Shown here: in pieces, positions 1 to 9,031 of the stretch
Position numbering within the stretch: the stretch's first letter is position 1
Layout of the letters: every line of letters starts with the position of its first letter
Assembly (NCBI RefSeq): GCF_013393905.1
Contig: NZ_CP040272.1
Span: forward strand, 5,390,001 to 5,454,000
Length of the DNA stretch: 64,000 nt
Reading direction: 5' to 3'
Source of the DNA: Nostoc sp. C052
GTDB taxonomy: Bacteria; Cyanobacteriota; Cyanobacteriia; Cyanobacteriales; Nostocaceae
The notes under the pieces: model-generated
What the model saw: only the letters and a program-made list of their open reading frames with translations
The model's database searches: none
Told to the model about the DNA's origin: nothing
Position numbers and translations under genes: made by a program

Positions 1-43
1 TCAGCTAAGAGTTGATCGACAATTTTGGTTGTCATAACAAGTA

Positions 44-145
44 ATGAAACTACCAGGCGGTTATGAAATTGTGAATGCTGAAAGAGTTGGTGTTGTAGAT
101 TATATCTTGATTATTTTTTCACAAATAGATTGGTCATTGGTTTAA
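44..145 (+). pseudogene. Possible 5' remnant of a DUF6883-like small gene
   Basis: An ATG at 44 opens a short frame whose first residues (MKLPGGYEIVNAERVGVVDYIL) loosely resemble the start of DUF6883-type proteins, which often begin MKLP. The resemblance stops about where the convergent phosphoesterase gene begins (near 110), and the frame closes at 145. It looks like the truncated head of a gene interrupted by a rearrangement. The family link is from memory of the N-terminus only and is weak. Confidence 0.22.
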
Positions 146-1256
146 CTCCTTTAGTCGTGTCATTAGCAAAGTTTAAGTATTCATAGATGCCAAAAGCATC
201 TTCAGTAGTTCGTAGCAATGAGTAGTGATTATAGGGTGTGTTATCTACAACGCCCCGTGAGGCGTGATTAGTAATCACAATCGTCGCAATATGACCGCCG
301 CCAAAGTTAGCTTTGCTATCAGGGTCGAAGCCACAACAACCTTGAATTTGAGCTTTGTCATGAGGATTACTATCTTCATCCCAGGTAATAATAATTGCAT
401 TATTGCCAGACTCAGCCCACAACTTAGAAGTAGTAATTTGATTAACAACTTTTCCAATCATCGTGTCGCCGATTTGAATCAATTTTTGCAATTGGGGACA
501 CTCTGCTAAACCGTGCATTTCATGACATTGGTTGAAGATGATGTGGCTGTAGTTGGGAACTTTATCACTTTTCAGGTCGGTAGTAAGTTGTTCAATCCCG
601 ACTATTTTACTGGGTAAGTTCGGGTCATCTTGCACGTTTTTGAAGTTCATAAAACCATTATGTTTGACCGCATATAATGCACGATTGAGACTGGGAGCAA
701 CAACGGACTTAGAGCCTGGAGAAGGAATATCTTCAAAATACCCTTTCCAAGTCAGCCCCTTTTGTGACAATTGGTCGATTAAGCTTTTAGAGGTAATGGT
801 ATGGTTGGCATAGTCAGGTTGACGAGAGTTGTGGCAAAATTGCTGATTACTATTAGCAAAGCAATAGAAAGCATCATCATCATGAATACCAAAAGTACTA
901 CCGCTTAAAATGGCAACATAGTTAGCTTCGCTGGGATGTACTTCGCCATAGAAGTTGCTAGCCAAACCATAGGTTTTTGCCAGTTGATTGATGATGGGTG
1001 CATTAGGATTGCCAATAATTTGGTCGTAGGATTTGTTTTCTTCAACAATCACGAAGATATGATCATATTTAGGAATGGCTTTGTCGTCTGGTGTAGGAGT
1101 TGAAACTACTGCTGCTGTATTTTTAACTACTTGCGGTGGGTTAGTAGCTGATTGACTAGATTTTGGTGAGTTGGATAAGCAACTATTGAGTGTGAGGGTC
1201 AAGCTCAATAAGCAAATATGATGAAAAATTGTTTGAAGTCTAGGGTGTAATGACAT
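111..1256 (-). CDS. Phosphoesterase-family lipoprotein (phospholipase C / acid phosphatase superfamily)
   Basis: A 381-aa protein of the PF04185 phosphoesterase family, which contains phosphatidylcholine-type phospholipases C and AcpA-like acid phosphatases. The N-terminus is a lipoprotein signal: hydrophobic stretch at about residues 12-25, then a lipobox LNSC, so it is predicted to be exported and lipid-anchored. Visible family blocks are FVIVEENKSYDQI near residue 68, HPSEANYVAILSG near 107, AIIITWDED in the second half, and HIATIVITNH followed by YNHYSLLRTTEDAFG near the C-terminus. The start is an ATG directly before the signal peptide. It is a single-gene unit in a decayed area. The substrate (phospholipid or phosphomonoester) cannot be told from sequence; phosphate scavenging is a reasonable inference. 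Confidence 0.85.
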   Translation of the reverse strand: MSLHPRLQTIFHHICLLSLTLTLNSCLSNSPKSSQSATNPPQVVKNTAAVVSTPTPDDKAIPKYDHIFVIVEENKSYDQIIGNPNAPIINQLAKTYGLASNFYGEVHPSEANYVAILSGSTFGIHDDDAFYCFANSNQQFCHNSRQPDYANHTITSKSLIDQLSQKGLTWKGYFEDIPSPGSKSVVAPSLNRALYAVKHNGFMNFKNVQDDPNLPSKIVGIEQLTTDLKSDKVPNYSHIIFNQCHEMHGLAECPQLQKLIQIGDTMIGKVVNQITTSKLWAESGNNAIIITWDEDSNPHDKAQIQGCCGFDPDSKANFGGGHIATIVITNHASRGVVDNTPYNHYSLLRTTEDAFGIYEYLNFANDTTKGVKPMTNLFVKK

Positions 1257-1637
1257 AGATACTGAGTATAAATGTTAAGTATATGTCGAATGTTTTGTCA
1301 GATCAATAGAAAAAGAATGGGTCAAGTACCGAAACTGCCCCATATATCCGTGGCAAAACGGTTCGCATAAAAGCAACAGCAATTGTCTCGCCAGTACGGC
1401 GCGATCTCTCAAACCTCAATTTTCTCATGCCATCCATTCAGTCCACTGTGGTGTATCTGAAACCAATTGAGCAAATTTGTCATCTTCAGATTCTCAAACT
1501 CCAGCATCACGCCGCGACGCTTACCACTCTTGCCTAAAGGAATAATTGTATCGCTCATCTCTTCTTTTGAGCGATCGCCAGTCTTTTTACGCTGGTACAG
1601 ACTGTTGATTACTGGAAGTCCTTAATTTTTATATTTT
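1257..1637. other. Gene-poor stretch with one short minus-strand ORF
   Basis: No convincing gene fills this interval. On the minus strand an ATG at 1558 opens a 49-codon frame closing at 1409 (MSDTIIPLGKSGKRRG...). It is basic at its start and ends in NGWHEKIEV. It could be a real small protein or the 3' end of an eroded gene, because the same frame stays open upstream only to a stop near 1620. No family is recognised. Confidence 0.3.
1409..1558 (-). CDS. Short hypothetical protein (49 aa)
   Basis: A 49-codon frame with a basic N-terminal half (KSGKRRG) and aromatic C-terminal half (NLLNWFQIHH, NGWHEKIEV). No signal peptide or membrane segment is visible, and no family is recognised. There is no clear Shine-Dalgarno sequence. 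It may be a remnant, since it lies between two decayed loci. Confidence 0.25.
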   Translation of the reverse strand: MSDTIIPLGKSGKRRGVMLEFENLKMTNLLNWFQIHHSGLNGWHEKIEV

Positions 1638-2272
1638 TTTGCGGCGTTAGGACGAATTGGCAAAGCTGATGCCCAAACACCTGCAATGTTTGTACTGCGG
1701 GATTTGCATCCATTTGTGAAAAATCCGACTACGGAGAAGAATGCCCCGATTGTGCGGGAGTTGCGAAACTTGATGGGGGAGTTAAAGCGATCGCCTAATA
1801 TTATCATCACCACTAGCCATACTTTAGAACTTCCTGACGAGTTACTCCAAGAAGTGACAGTAGTGGATTTTCCCTTACCTAGCGTTAGCGAAATCGATAA
1901 TTTAATTCAACAGTTAGTAGTACCAGATAAGTTAAATGTTTCTGGTTTAGCGCGGGAACAGTTAGTTAAAGCCTGTCAAGGTTTAAGTCGCACCCGGATT
2001 TCGAGAGTTTTGGCAAAAGCTTTAGCCGCTAAACAGCAAGTAAATAGAAGAATGGTTATGATTTAGGTTTTCGCCGCAGTGGTGAAAATTACGAAATAGT
2101 TGCCGACTTTTGGGGAGCAAAAATTAATCAACAGCAGTTTGTTAACTCAATCAGCCAAAAATATGCTCATAAAACCTTGATGGCAACGGTGCAAGAACAA
2201 GGCTTTAATGTGGAAGAAGAAGAAGTTTTAGAAGATGGAACTGTGCGAGTAGTTGTAGGACGTTGGGTGTAA
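1638..2272 (+). pseudogene. Fused remnants of an AAA-family ATPase and a DUF1257 (Ycf35-like) gene
   Basis: The first part, open from about 1638 with an internal ATG at 1686, encodes the C-terminal half of a cyanobacterial stand-alone AAA ATPase: AALGRIGKADAQTPAMFVLR, then RELRNLMGELKRSPNIIITT, HTLELPDELLQEV, VDFPLPSVSEID and an arginine-finger-like SRTRISRVLAKAL. Walker A and the N-terminal half are absent. At about 2048 the reading frame shifts by two and continues as YDLGFRRSGENYEIVADFWG and EQGFNVEEEEVLEDGTVRVV, ending GRWV at 2272; this is the C-terminal half of a DUF1257 protein. DUF1257 genes commonly neighbour AAA and DUF2997 genes in cyanobacteria. An internal deletion seems to have joined the two genes. 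Confidence 0.7.
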
Positions 2273-2723
2273 TTATATCGTGATCAATAAGATACCCGAC
2301 TTCTTCAAGAAGCCTGGCAATAATTCTTTTGGTTAATTCCTGAAAGAGGTTTGGATTACAAAAATCATCAAGAATTAAGTTTTGTGTCGTAGTTAATCAA
2401 CTAATTCACAAAATCAAACAACACCAAATCATAGTACAGGAGCAGAATGTTTCATCTGAACCATTCAAGTGATTCTCTCTTACATTTGATTCAAACTATC
2501 CGGTAATTTATATCCACTAATTAGCGACATTATATACCAGGAAAAGATGGCTATTGGTTAATACGGCAAGTCATAACACTTATGTCTCCAAAAGAAAGAG
2601 AAATTCTAGCGATCGCTTTTACTGGCAATACTGAAGGCTCTTGCGTCTGTATATCCAAAAGCCTTTGGTGAAACACTTAGTAACAGAAACAACAAAACTG
2701 CTTAAACATTCTGGTAAAAGATC
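2273..2723. other. Intergenic stretch without a recognisable gene
   Basis: About 450 bases with stops in all frames. Short protein-like fragments occur on the plus strand, but none could be assigned. It probably represents continued decay of the AAA/DUF1257 locus. Confidence 0.4.
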
Positions 2724-2906
2724 ATGAAAACGGCAAGAAATAACCCACTAGATATACGCCACATTAGTCTTAAAGTAACAGAGTTAATTAAGCAATACGC
2801 TGTTGTAAATAACTGTACGCAGGGTGAAATGCTAGAGCGTATTGTTTTGGAGTGGAACACCCAACAAAGCGAGAGCGAACGACCATCAGGAGACGAAGAT
2901 GAATAG
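2724..2906 (+). CDS. Small ribbon-helix-helix-like protein (60 aa)
   Basis: A 60-aa protein of the general shape of a CopG/Arc-type ribbon-helix-helix regulator. A short beta-like segment (RHISLKVTE) is followed by two predicted helices (LIKQYAVVNNCTQGEMLERIVLEW) and an acidic tail (SGDEDE). No partner toxin gene is seen directly downstream; the next 250 bases are repeats. The assignment rests on pattern only. It could be an orphan antitoxin or DNA-binding protein. Confidence 0.45.
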   Translation: MKTARNNPLDIRHISLKVTELIKQYAVVNNCTQGEMLERIVLEWNTQQSESERPSGDEDE

Positions 2907-2939
2907 CTTTTTTGTACAAGCCCTTTGCTTAATTCGTAA

Positions 2940-3115
2940 TACTCGCCAGAGGCGAGAAGCAAGCTACGCCCCGCTACGCTAACGTAATTAGCATTGCGTA
3001 AGGGTTTTAGACATTTTAAATGGTGAGATAGCGCGGTCTTCTCCCTTGGCGCTAGACTCTCCCTTTGGGAGAAGGGGAGACGCTAAGAGCGAACGAGCGT
3101 CAGGGATGGCTTATT
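2940..3115. repeat. Dispersed repeat cluster (palindromic, Nostoc type)
   Basis: The interval carries fragments that recur in the window: a 'gcgagaagcaagctacg / ctacgctaacgtaattagc' block and a 'gagaaggggagacgctaaga' block. The second block pairs with the preceding 'cttctcccttggcgctagac' to form an imperfect hairpin. A related block occurs near 13141-13180. No transposase is present. Confidence 0.6.
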
Positions 3116-3159
3116 TCCGCCGACCTGTACTATAGTATGCTTTTCCATCAACTGAGAGA

Positions 3160-5679
3160 TTAAAATTTTACGTAGCTGTAAAACACTCGCTTGACATTCT
3201 CCGCCGCAGTCACGTAGAACAACACGATCGCTCCCAGAACCAACACAAAATTCAACGGCAACGGTTGAAATCCGAGTAAAGTTGCCAACGGTGTCCAGGG
3301 AATGATTATTGTCACTCCAATAGTCGCCAGTGTTGCCGCCAACAAGTATTTTCCCGGCTTACTGTTGAGAATAGATTGGCGGGTACGAACGACTAGCACA
3401 ACCAGCGACGCAGAGATGACAGACTCCAAAAACCAGCCTGTTCTAAACTGTTGTGGTTGAGCGTGCAGCAGCAACAGCAGCGCCCCAAAGGTGAGATAAT
3501 CAAATATTGAACTCAACAAACCAAACACAATCATGAAGTTGCGGATAAATTTGATATCCATCCGGCGAGGTTTATTGACTAATTCCTTATCTACCCGATC
3601 TGTTGCGATCGTCAATTCCGGGAAATCGGTAAGTAGGTTTGTCAGCAAAATCTGACTGGGTAGCAATGGCAAAAAGGGTAAAAACAGAGAAATTCCTGCC
3701 ATACTAAACATATTGCCAAAATTGGCGCTAGTTGCCATAAATACATACTTTAAAGTGTTGGCAAATGTCACCCGTCCTTCCTTTACGCCTTCGATGAGGA
3801 CATTTAAATCTTTTGCCATCAACACAATATCAGCAGCTTCCTTAGCGACATCGACTGCGCTCTCAACGGAGATGCCAACATCGGCAGCATGAAGCGCAGA
3901 GGCATCGTTAATGCCGTCTCCCAGATATCCAACTACATTCCCCGCTTTTTTGAGGGCGATAATGATGCGCTCTTTTTGGTTTGGCTCTACCTCGGCAAAG
4001 ACATTTGTATCTTGTACTCGATGCATCAAGGCTTCATCACTGAGCTTTTCTAGTTCGGAGCCTGTCAACGCTTTTGGTTCAGGCAATCCTACCTGCTGAA
4101 TGATACTCATCGCCACCGCCTTGCTATCTCCGGTAATCATCTTCGGGGTGATTCCTAGCAGTTGCAACTCTTTGAGGGTGTCAGCGATACCAGCTTTTGG
4201 CGGATCGAAGAGAGCCAGGTAGCCGAGAAATGTCATGTTCGTTTCATCGTCTTTGCTGAAAGAATCTTGATTAAAATCGCGATAAGCCACACCCAAGGCT
4301 CTAAATCCCTTACTGCCCAAGTCTTCAGCCTGTTGGTGAAGTTTTTGTCGCTGATCTGCAATAGCGATCGCTTTCCCCTCACCAATCTCAACGGTTGAGC
4401 AAACATCCAAAATATTTTTTAGTGCGCCTTTAGTAATAATCAGATGCGTACTTTCTTGCTTGAATAAGATGCTTAGACGTTTGCGGTTAAAGTCATAAGG
4501 CACTTCATCTAGCTTTTGATAGCCAGAAATATCGAATGTTTTGTATTCACGAATCGCTGCATCGATGGGATTGACATAACCTGACTCAGATGCGGCATTC
4601 AAATAAGCGTAAAGTAGAACGCGATCGCTTTCTTTCCCTTCCACATCAACCGCAGAGTGAATTTTCACCTCTCCTTCCGTCAGCGTACCGGTTTTATCGG
4701 TGCAAAACACGTTCATGCTGCCAAAGTTTTCGATCGCAGGTAAGCGCTTCACAATTACCTGCTTTTTCGCCATTTTCTTGGCACCACGAGCCAGATTAAC
4801 GCTAACGATCGCAGGTAGTAGTTGGGGAGTCAAACCGACTGCTAGCGCCAGAGAAAATAGAAAGGATTCCAGTACTGGGCGATGGAGGTAGACGTTAGCG
4901 ACAAAAATTAGCACTACCAAAATTAGCGTTACTTCCATCAGAAAGTAACCAAACTTGCTCAGTCCCCTTTCAAATTCGGTTTCGCTTGGTCTGAGTTTCA
5001 GGCGTTCCGATACTTTGCCGAATTCAGTTTCTTTTCCGGTATGAACGACTACTGCTTTCGCCGTTCCACTAATCACATTAGTTCCCAGATACAGGGAATT
5101 GGTGCGTTGGCTCAGTCCAGTTTCAGACGGCAATACGCCACTTAGCTTGTCAACCGGATAGGTTTCTCCTGTCAGTGCTGCTTCATTCACCGATAGGTCT
5201 TTTGACTCTAAAACTAGACAATCACCCGGAATATTTTTACCTGCACTCAGCAATACAATGTCACCCCTGACCACTTCCTCATTAGGGATTTCTTGAGATT
5301 GGCCATCCCTTAAAACAGTTGCTTTAACTTGCACCAATGCCAATAATTTTTCGACGGCGTTTGAGGCTCCTCGCTCTTGCCAAAATCCTAATAGCCCACT
5401 GATGAAGACAATCGTCAAAATGATTATGGCATCTGCCGCATCTTTCAGAAAAATCGATAGCACCGCCGCAAAAATCAGAATCAAGATAATCGGACTCTTG
5501 AACTGATTAAGCAACAGCATCCATGCGCTCGATTTGTGTTTTTGTTTGAGGCTGTTTGCGCCGAACTCACTCAGGCGTTGTTTAGCATCTTGACGGCTTA
5601 ACCCGGAGGTTGTGGAGTGCATCTGCTGAAGCACTTGATCCGTTGGTAAGCTCCAAAACGTGGAGAGTTGGGGATTCAT
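3160..5679 (-). CDS. mgtA: Magnesium-translocating P-type ATPase (MgtA/MgtB type)
   Basis: An 839-aa P-type ATPase of subgroup IIIB, which imports Mg2+ across the plasma membrane at the expense of ATP. An N-terminal cation-ATPase domain (LSRQDAKQRLSEFGANSL) is followed by membrane segments from about residue 52. The actuator loop has LTGET, the phosphorylation loop is DKTGTLT with Asp at residue 328, and the hinge has MITGDS and GDGINDAS. Six C-terminal membrane segments follow. The transmembrane motif VGLTPQLLP matches the MgtA/MgtB signature (VGLTPEMLP) rather than the PEGLP of Ca2+ pumps. Full length for the family. It is the last gene of a long minus-strand cluster, 28 bases downstream of the eRF1-like gene. 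No Mg2+ riboswitch was recognised upstream. Confidence 0.9.
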   Translation of the reverse strand: MNPQLSTFWSLPTDQVLQQMHSTTSGLSRQDAKQRLSEFGANSLKQKHKSSAWMLLLNQFKSPIILILIFAAVLSIFLKDAADAIIILTIVFISGLLGFWQERGASNAVEKLLALVQVKATVLRDGQSQEIPNEEVVRGDIVLLSAGKNIPGDCLVLESKDLSVNEAALTGETYPVDKLSGVLPSETGLSQRTNSLYLGTNVISGTAKAVVVHTGKETEFGKVSERLKLRPSETEFERGLSKFGYFLMEVTLILVVLIFVANVYLHRPVLESFLFSLALAVGLTPQLLPAIVSVNLARGAKKMAKKQVIVKRLPAIENFGSMNVFCTDKTGTLTEGEVKIHSAVDVEGKESDRVLLYAYLNAASESGYVNPIDAAIREYKTFDISGYQKLDEVPYDFNRKRLSILFKQESTHLIITKGALKNILDVCSTVEIGEGKAIAIADQRQKLHQQAEDLGSKGFRALGVAYRDFNQDSFSKDDETNMTFLGYLALFDPPKAGIADTLKELQLLGITPKMITGDSKAVAMSIIQQVGLPEPKALTGSELEKLSDEALMHRVQDTNVFAEVEPNQKERIIIALKKAGNVVGYLGDGINDASALHAADVGISVESAVDVAKEAADIVLMAKDLNVLIEGVKEGRVTFANTLKYVFMATSANFGNMFSMAGISLFLPFLPLLPSQILLTNLLTDFPELTIATDRVDKELVNKPRRMDIKFIRNFMIVFGLLSSIFDYLTFGALLLLLHAQPQQFRTGWFLESVISASLVVLVVRTRQSILNSKPGKYLLAATLATIGVTIIIPWTPLATLLGFQPLPLNFVLVLGAIVLFYVTAAENVKRVFYSYVKF

Positions 5680-5706
5680 TGGTTTGATTTGCGGTAAATC
5701 GGCTGC

Positions 5707-6117
5707 TTAACGCGACTCGGCAAATTGCTGTCGAATCTTCGCCGCGATTTGATGATCCGTAATCTTGTCAACTGTTTCAATACCTACGATGTGTCTACCG
5801 AGGTTATTTTCTTCAAGACGTTTTTTTAGTTCATCCTTTGCCTCACCCGGTCCAAATATCAGAATAGACTCTGCATCAATAATATATGCAATGACCGCAT
5901 CATAGTAAATATTGAGTTCTCCTGTAAAAGTTCTCTGGAGGCTATCATCTGCGGGTACTTGATGTGATTCGTAAGCACCTTTAAGAGGTGAATCACCAGA
6001 ACGCCGAGGCTGTTTTTCTACTTCCGATTTGATCTCTTTTATATCTTCCCCTTTCTCCGTAACAGTCACGACAATAGCTTTCCTATGGTCAATCCACAGC
6101 CCTACTTTTGTTTTCAT
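5707..6117 (-). CDS. Small eRF1-domain-like protein of unknown role
   Basis: A 136-aa soluble protein. It opens with VGLWIDHRKAIVV, the first strand seen in proteins annotated as 'translational machinery protein'. It ends with a release-factor domain-3-like block: ESILIFGPGEAKDELKKRLE, then HIVGIETVDKITDHQIAAKI. The middle has a charged, probably flexible insert (KQPRRSGDSPLKGAYES). Such proteins recur in stress-gene clusters beside universal-stress and ion-transport genes, but a function has not been established to my knowledge. It lies between the channel-like gene and mgtA, and may be co-transcribed with mgtA. Confidence 0.6.
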   Translation of the reverse strand: MKTKVGLWIDHRKAIVVTVTEKGEDIKEIKSEVEKQPRRSGDSPLKGAYESHQVPADDSLQRTFTGELNIYYDAVIAYIIDAESILIFGPGEAKDELKKRLEENNLGRHIVGIETVDKITDHQIAAKIRQQFAESR

Positions 6118-6232
6118 TGATATCTCCTTTGTTCACTAGTTCCACATTGAATTTTAGAACTGCTCACCAGAGTCAAATTAACAACTTTGGCTTAATAATA
6201 TTACTGTGATAGACGGTTGTTTTATTTCCTGA

Positions 6233-6254
6233 ATGAATTGATTGAATACGATAC
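6233..6254. repeat. 22-bp sequence shared with 11170-11191
   Basis: The string beginning aatgaattgattgaatacg is found here in an intergenic spacer and again, identical over about 22 bases, near 11170 inside a truncated ORF. A weaker match (caaaac/tgaaac) continues for a few bases. It may mark a small dispersed element. Confidence 0.5.
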
Positions 6255-6313
6255 AAAACTTAATTACGAATTACGTTAGCGCAGCGTTAGCGACGCAGGA
6301 GCGTCATTACGAA

Positions 6314-7129
6314 TTACGAATTATTTAAATCTCGTCGTGCTAAGGCTTGAATCTCGGTTCGCAGTGCGGTAATTTCTGCTTGCAAGGCTTTAATTGATTT
6401 CACACCCGCCAGTTCTGCTTCATTATTCTCGGCATCCTGACCAACAAAGAATGTTGCCAGGGTTGCCGTCACATAACCACTGATCGCAAAGGCGTACAGT
6501 GCCAGGAAAAAACATAGCACCCGCCCTTCTGCCGTTTTCGGAAAGTAATCAGACCCGATCGTAGTCATTACCATTGCCGTCCACCATAGCGCAGTACCAT
6601 AATCGGTAATAGTGCCATCAGGAAGTTCGCGCTCAAACGTATAAATTCCAGCCGCTCCAATTAGAGTGACAATTATAGTTAATCCCACCACATAACCAAA
6701 CCCTCGCCGCCCAATACTGGCTCCCAGGACTCGCATTCCTTTGTTGGTTCGTGTCATCACTCGCAACAACTGTAACCCTCGAACCGCATGAACTGATTGC
6801 AAAGACTGCATGACTCGCACAATCCGAAAGATTCGCAGCGCTGGAATAAACAGTGAAAAAGCGGTCAACCAATTATGTTGAAGGTAGGAAATTCTGTGAG
6901 GAGCGAGGAGAAATTTGATCCCAAAATCTACGATAAAGGCGATCCAAATGATAGCAGCGATCGCTTCTAATAGAGGATTCAGTCCCCAAACTAGCTCAAC
7001 AATAAAAAGTCCTAACCAAGCAAAGCCCAACACCAGCATCGGCGTTTCTAGCCAATCTTCCAACTGTTGCAACACCTCACTGCGCTCTCGATCTAATGCG
7101 GGCTTTGACCGTTGGTTCAGATAGCTCAT
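6314..7129 (-). CDS. Ion transporter / voltage-gated K+ channel-like protein
   Basis: A 271-aa inner-membrane protein of the Ion_trans (PF00520) type. Five to six membrane segments lie between residues 30 and 225. An S4-like segment carries regularly spaced arginines (RIFRIVRVMQ, then RGLQLLRVMTRT). The pore helix ends in TTIGSDYFP (Thr190-Gly192-Asp194), where classical K+ channels have TVGYGD; the Tyr is displaced, so selectivity should not be assumed. A C-terminal coiled coil (VKSIKALQAEITALRTEIQAL) probably aids tetramer assembly. The gene overlaps the upstream cbpM gene by 4 bases (ATGA), implying translational coupling. Its last codons (NNS-stop) are supplied by a TTACGAA-type repeat. 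Confidence 0.78.
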   Translation of the reverse strand: MSYLNQRSKPALDRERSEVLQQLEDWLETPMLVLGFAWLGLFIVELVWGLNPLLEAIAAIIWIAFIVDFGIKFLLAPHRISYLQHNWLTAFSLFIPALRIFRIVRVMQSLQSVHAVRGLQLLRVMTRTNKGMRVLGASIGRRGFGYVVGLTIIVTLIGAAGIYTFERELPDGTITDYGTALWWTAMVMTTIGSDYFPKTAEGRVLCFFLALYAFAISGYVTATLATFFVGQDAENNEAELAGVKSIKALQAEITALRTEIQALARRDLNNS

Positions 7130-7437
7130 AATGAGTTCGATGAATGAGACTGATACATTTTTAGCTGTGCCCGTAATTGAGCGATTTCACTTGTCATATC
7201 TAACACCATTGCCGCTCCGACTAAGTTCAGCCCCAAATCTCGACGCAAGCGTTGAATCTGAGCAATTCGCGCAATTTCGCGGGAATGCAGCATAGAGCCA
7301 ATGGGTTCGATTACGCCTAACTCAACGTAAAACTTCACCAGCGTAATCGAAGTCTTAGTGATTAATGCAGCATATTCAAAGCTGTAGAGTTGCTCACCTT
7401 CGAGTGAAACCACGGTTTTTGAAAGGCTGAAGGTCAT
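7126..7437 (-). CDS. cbpM: Chaperone modulator CbpM
   Basis: A 103-aa MerR-like helix-turn-helix protein of the CbpM family. In Enterobacteria CbpM binds the J-domain protein CbpA and inhibits it. Visible features are LYSFEYAALITKTSITLVKFYVE (HTH), LGVIEP, and a helix with IARIAQIQRLRRDLGLNLVG, ending in a short coiled coil (EIAQLRAQLKMYQ). It overlaps cbpA by 4 bases upstream and the channel gene by 4 bases downstream, so the three form a tight operon. The family and the cbpA adjacency support the call strongly. Confidence 0.85.
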   Translation of the reverse strand: MTFSLSKTVVSLEGEQLYSFEYAALITKTSITLVKFYVELGVIEPIGSMLHSREIARIAQIQRLRRDLGLNLVGAAMVLDMTSEIAQLRAQLKMYQSHSSNSL

Positions 7438-8378
7438 AATTTTATCTCCTCTAATTGGGTACGTGGGTTAAAGCTAGTGTTTGCCTGGATTTTTTCGTAG
7501 TATTCTTGTTCGATCGCACTCAGGTCTTGCGGGGTGACAATCTGAAGTTTGGCAAATAAATCACCTCGTCCCCCTTTTGGCAATGTCCAGCCTTTGCCGC
7601 GCAGTCTCAGCGATTGCCCCGATCGCACGCCTTTGGGAACTTTCATTGTCACGCTGCCATCGGGGGTTGGTACGCTAATTTCTGCCCCTAAAACCGCTTC
7701 ATCGGGGCGAATTGGAATGTCACAAACGAGGTTATCGCCCTCAAATCGATAGAAGGGATGGGTTAACACTTCGATAGTTAGATATAAATCGCCACGCTGT
7801 TGAGAGAACGGACTAGGACGACCTTTACCCTTGAGGCGAATTCGACTACCTGGTTTTGCACCTGCGGGAATGCGGACGTTGATCGTTTCCTCGTCGAGTT
7901 GCAAACGCTTCTGGACACCGTGAAACGCTTCAGAAAATGTGAGTGCGATCGCAGCTTCAGTATCCGGTGCGGGTGCTTGAGAATGAAATCCCCCACCAAA
8001 ATCATCAAAGCCTCCAGTGGAGGTTTTACGTCTCGTTCGACCCAGCAGATCGTTGATAAACGAATCAAAATCGCCGTACTGATCGAAGTCGCTCGTCGCA
8101 ACATTAGTTCCGCTAGGTGTCGGCGTTTCAGTGTAACCAGGATTATTCCAGTGCTGACCAAAGCGATCGTACTTTTGCCGCTTCTCTGGATCGGAGAGTA
8201 CTTCATTCGCTTCGTTTAGTTCTTTAAACTTTGTTTCTGCGTCATTGTCTCCAGGATTGAGGTCAGGATGATATTTGCGGGCAAGCTTGCGGTAAGTCCG
8301 TTTGATTTCTTCAGGGGTTGCAGTTTTGCTTACTCCCAAAATGGCATAGTAGTCTTTAAAATCTGTTGTAGTTGGCAT
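7434..8378 (-). CDS. cbpA: Curved-DNA-binding / DnaJ-type co-chaperone CbpA
   Basis: A 314-aa class B J-domain protein without the zinc-finger region. The J domain lies at residues 7-72 (DYYAILGVSKTATPEEIKRT, with the HPD triad in RKYHPDLNPGD). A Gly/Phe-rich linker (FDDFGGGFHSQ) follows. The two C-terminal substrate-binding domains show VRIPAGAKPGSRIRLKGKG and VPKGVRSGQSLRLRGKGW. CbpA stimulates DnaK and binds curved DNA in E. coli. It is the first gene of the cbpA-cbpM-channel operon; the 4-base overlap with cbpM is typical. Length is normal. Confidence 0.9.
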   Translation of the reverse strand: MPTTTDFKDYYAILGVSKTATPEEIKRTYRKLARKYHPDLNPGDNDAETKFKELNEANEVLSDPEKRQKYDRFGQHWNNPGYTETPTPSGTNVATSDFDQYGDFDSFINDLLGRTRRKTSTGGFDDFGGGFHSQAPAPDTEAAIALTFSEAFHGVQKRLQLDEETINVRIPAGAKPGSRIRLKGKGRPSPFSQQRGDLYLTIEVLTHPFYRFEGDNLVCDIPIRPDEAVLGAEISVPTPDGSVTMKVPKGVRSGQSLRLRGKGWTLPKGGRGDLFAKLQIVTPQDLSAIEQEYYEKIQANTSFNPRTQLEEIKL

Positions 8379-8496
8379 CAGTTACCTCTTGTTCACGTAG
8401 CGGCAATTTAGGATAATTGCAGGTTTTTTCGGTGGGTATATTTTCAGTTAGAGATAAGTTCCAATTTAATCATGCTAACAATAACTCTCACGAAGT

Positions 8497-9003
8497 CTAG
8501 CGAAGCTTCACACTTTTTCTTTCAAGGCGATGACTGTGTTTCCAATAAGCAAAGCCACTAGCAATAATCATCATAAAGGCAGGAGCCGCAAGCCATAACC
8601 AGAAACCAGGAAGTAACTTGATTAATAGAAGCTGACTATCAGGATTACTACCATTAGGTAACGCAAACCAATATGTTGAGATTGTGCCTGTAAAACCTAC
8701 AATAATTGAACTAAAAGCAGAAACTATTGAGAACTTGTATTTCTTCTGGACAAAAAATTTACAGGAATACCAATAAAGTGGATTAGCCAACCAGCCAATA
8801 GCCGGCGCTTGAAGAAATAACAATCCAAGTATTCCCCCAATCGTAACTTCAACCCCCTTCATGATATAAATAGAACCAGTGTGTATTGTCTTGTGTTCGA
8901 CTATCTCAAAAGTTAGTGCTGGCAAGCTAAGTGCCATTATATAAATAAATAAAGATATTCCTAATAAAAACAAGGGTTGTGTTAAGGAAGATGGTTTTTT
9001 CAT
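8497..9003 (-). CDS. Hypothetical four-helix membrane protein
   Basis: A 168-aa protein with four hydrophobic segments (for example FLLGISLFIYIMALSLPALT and LPGFWLWLAAPAFMMIIASG) and a basic C-terminus. The frame is open further upstream to 9069, but that start would overlap the preceding gene. The Met at 9003, directly before the first basic-then-hydrophobic stretch, is preferred. No family is recognised. It sits 28 bases downstream of the ZIP transporter gene and is likely co-transcribed with it. Confidence 0.6.
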   Translation of the reverse strand: MKKPSSLTQPLFLLGISLFIYIMALSLPALTFEIVEHKTIHTGSIYIMKGVEVTIGGILGLLFLQAPAIGWLANPLYWYSCKFFVQKKYKFSIVSAFSSIIVGFTGTISTYWFALPNGSNPDSQLLLIKLLPGFWLWLAAPAFMMIIASGFAYWKHSHRLERKSVKLR

Positions 9004-9031
9004 CAGGTGGATTCTATACAGAGTTACTCGG

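Noticed and set aside
3911..4891. Several plus-strand frames within the mgtA gene
   Set aside because: They are opposite conserved P-type ATPase motifs and have no ribosome sites or recognisable domains.
7800..8219. Plus-strand frame of 139 codons antisense to cbpA
   Set aside because: It lies wholly opposite a well-supported DnaJ-type gene, and its composition is that of a complementary-strand shadow.
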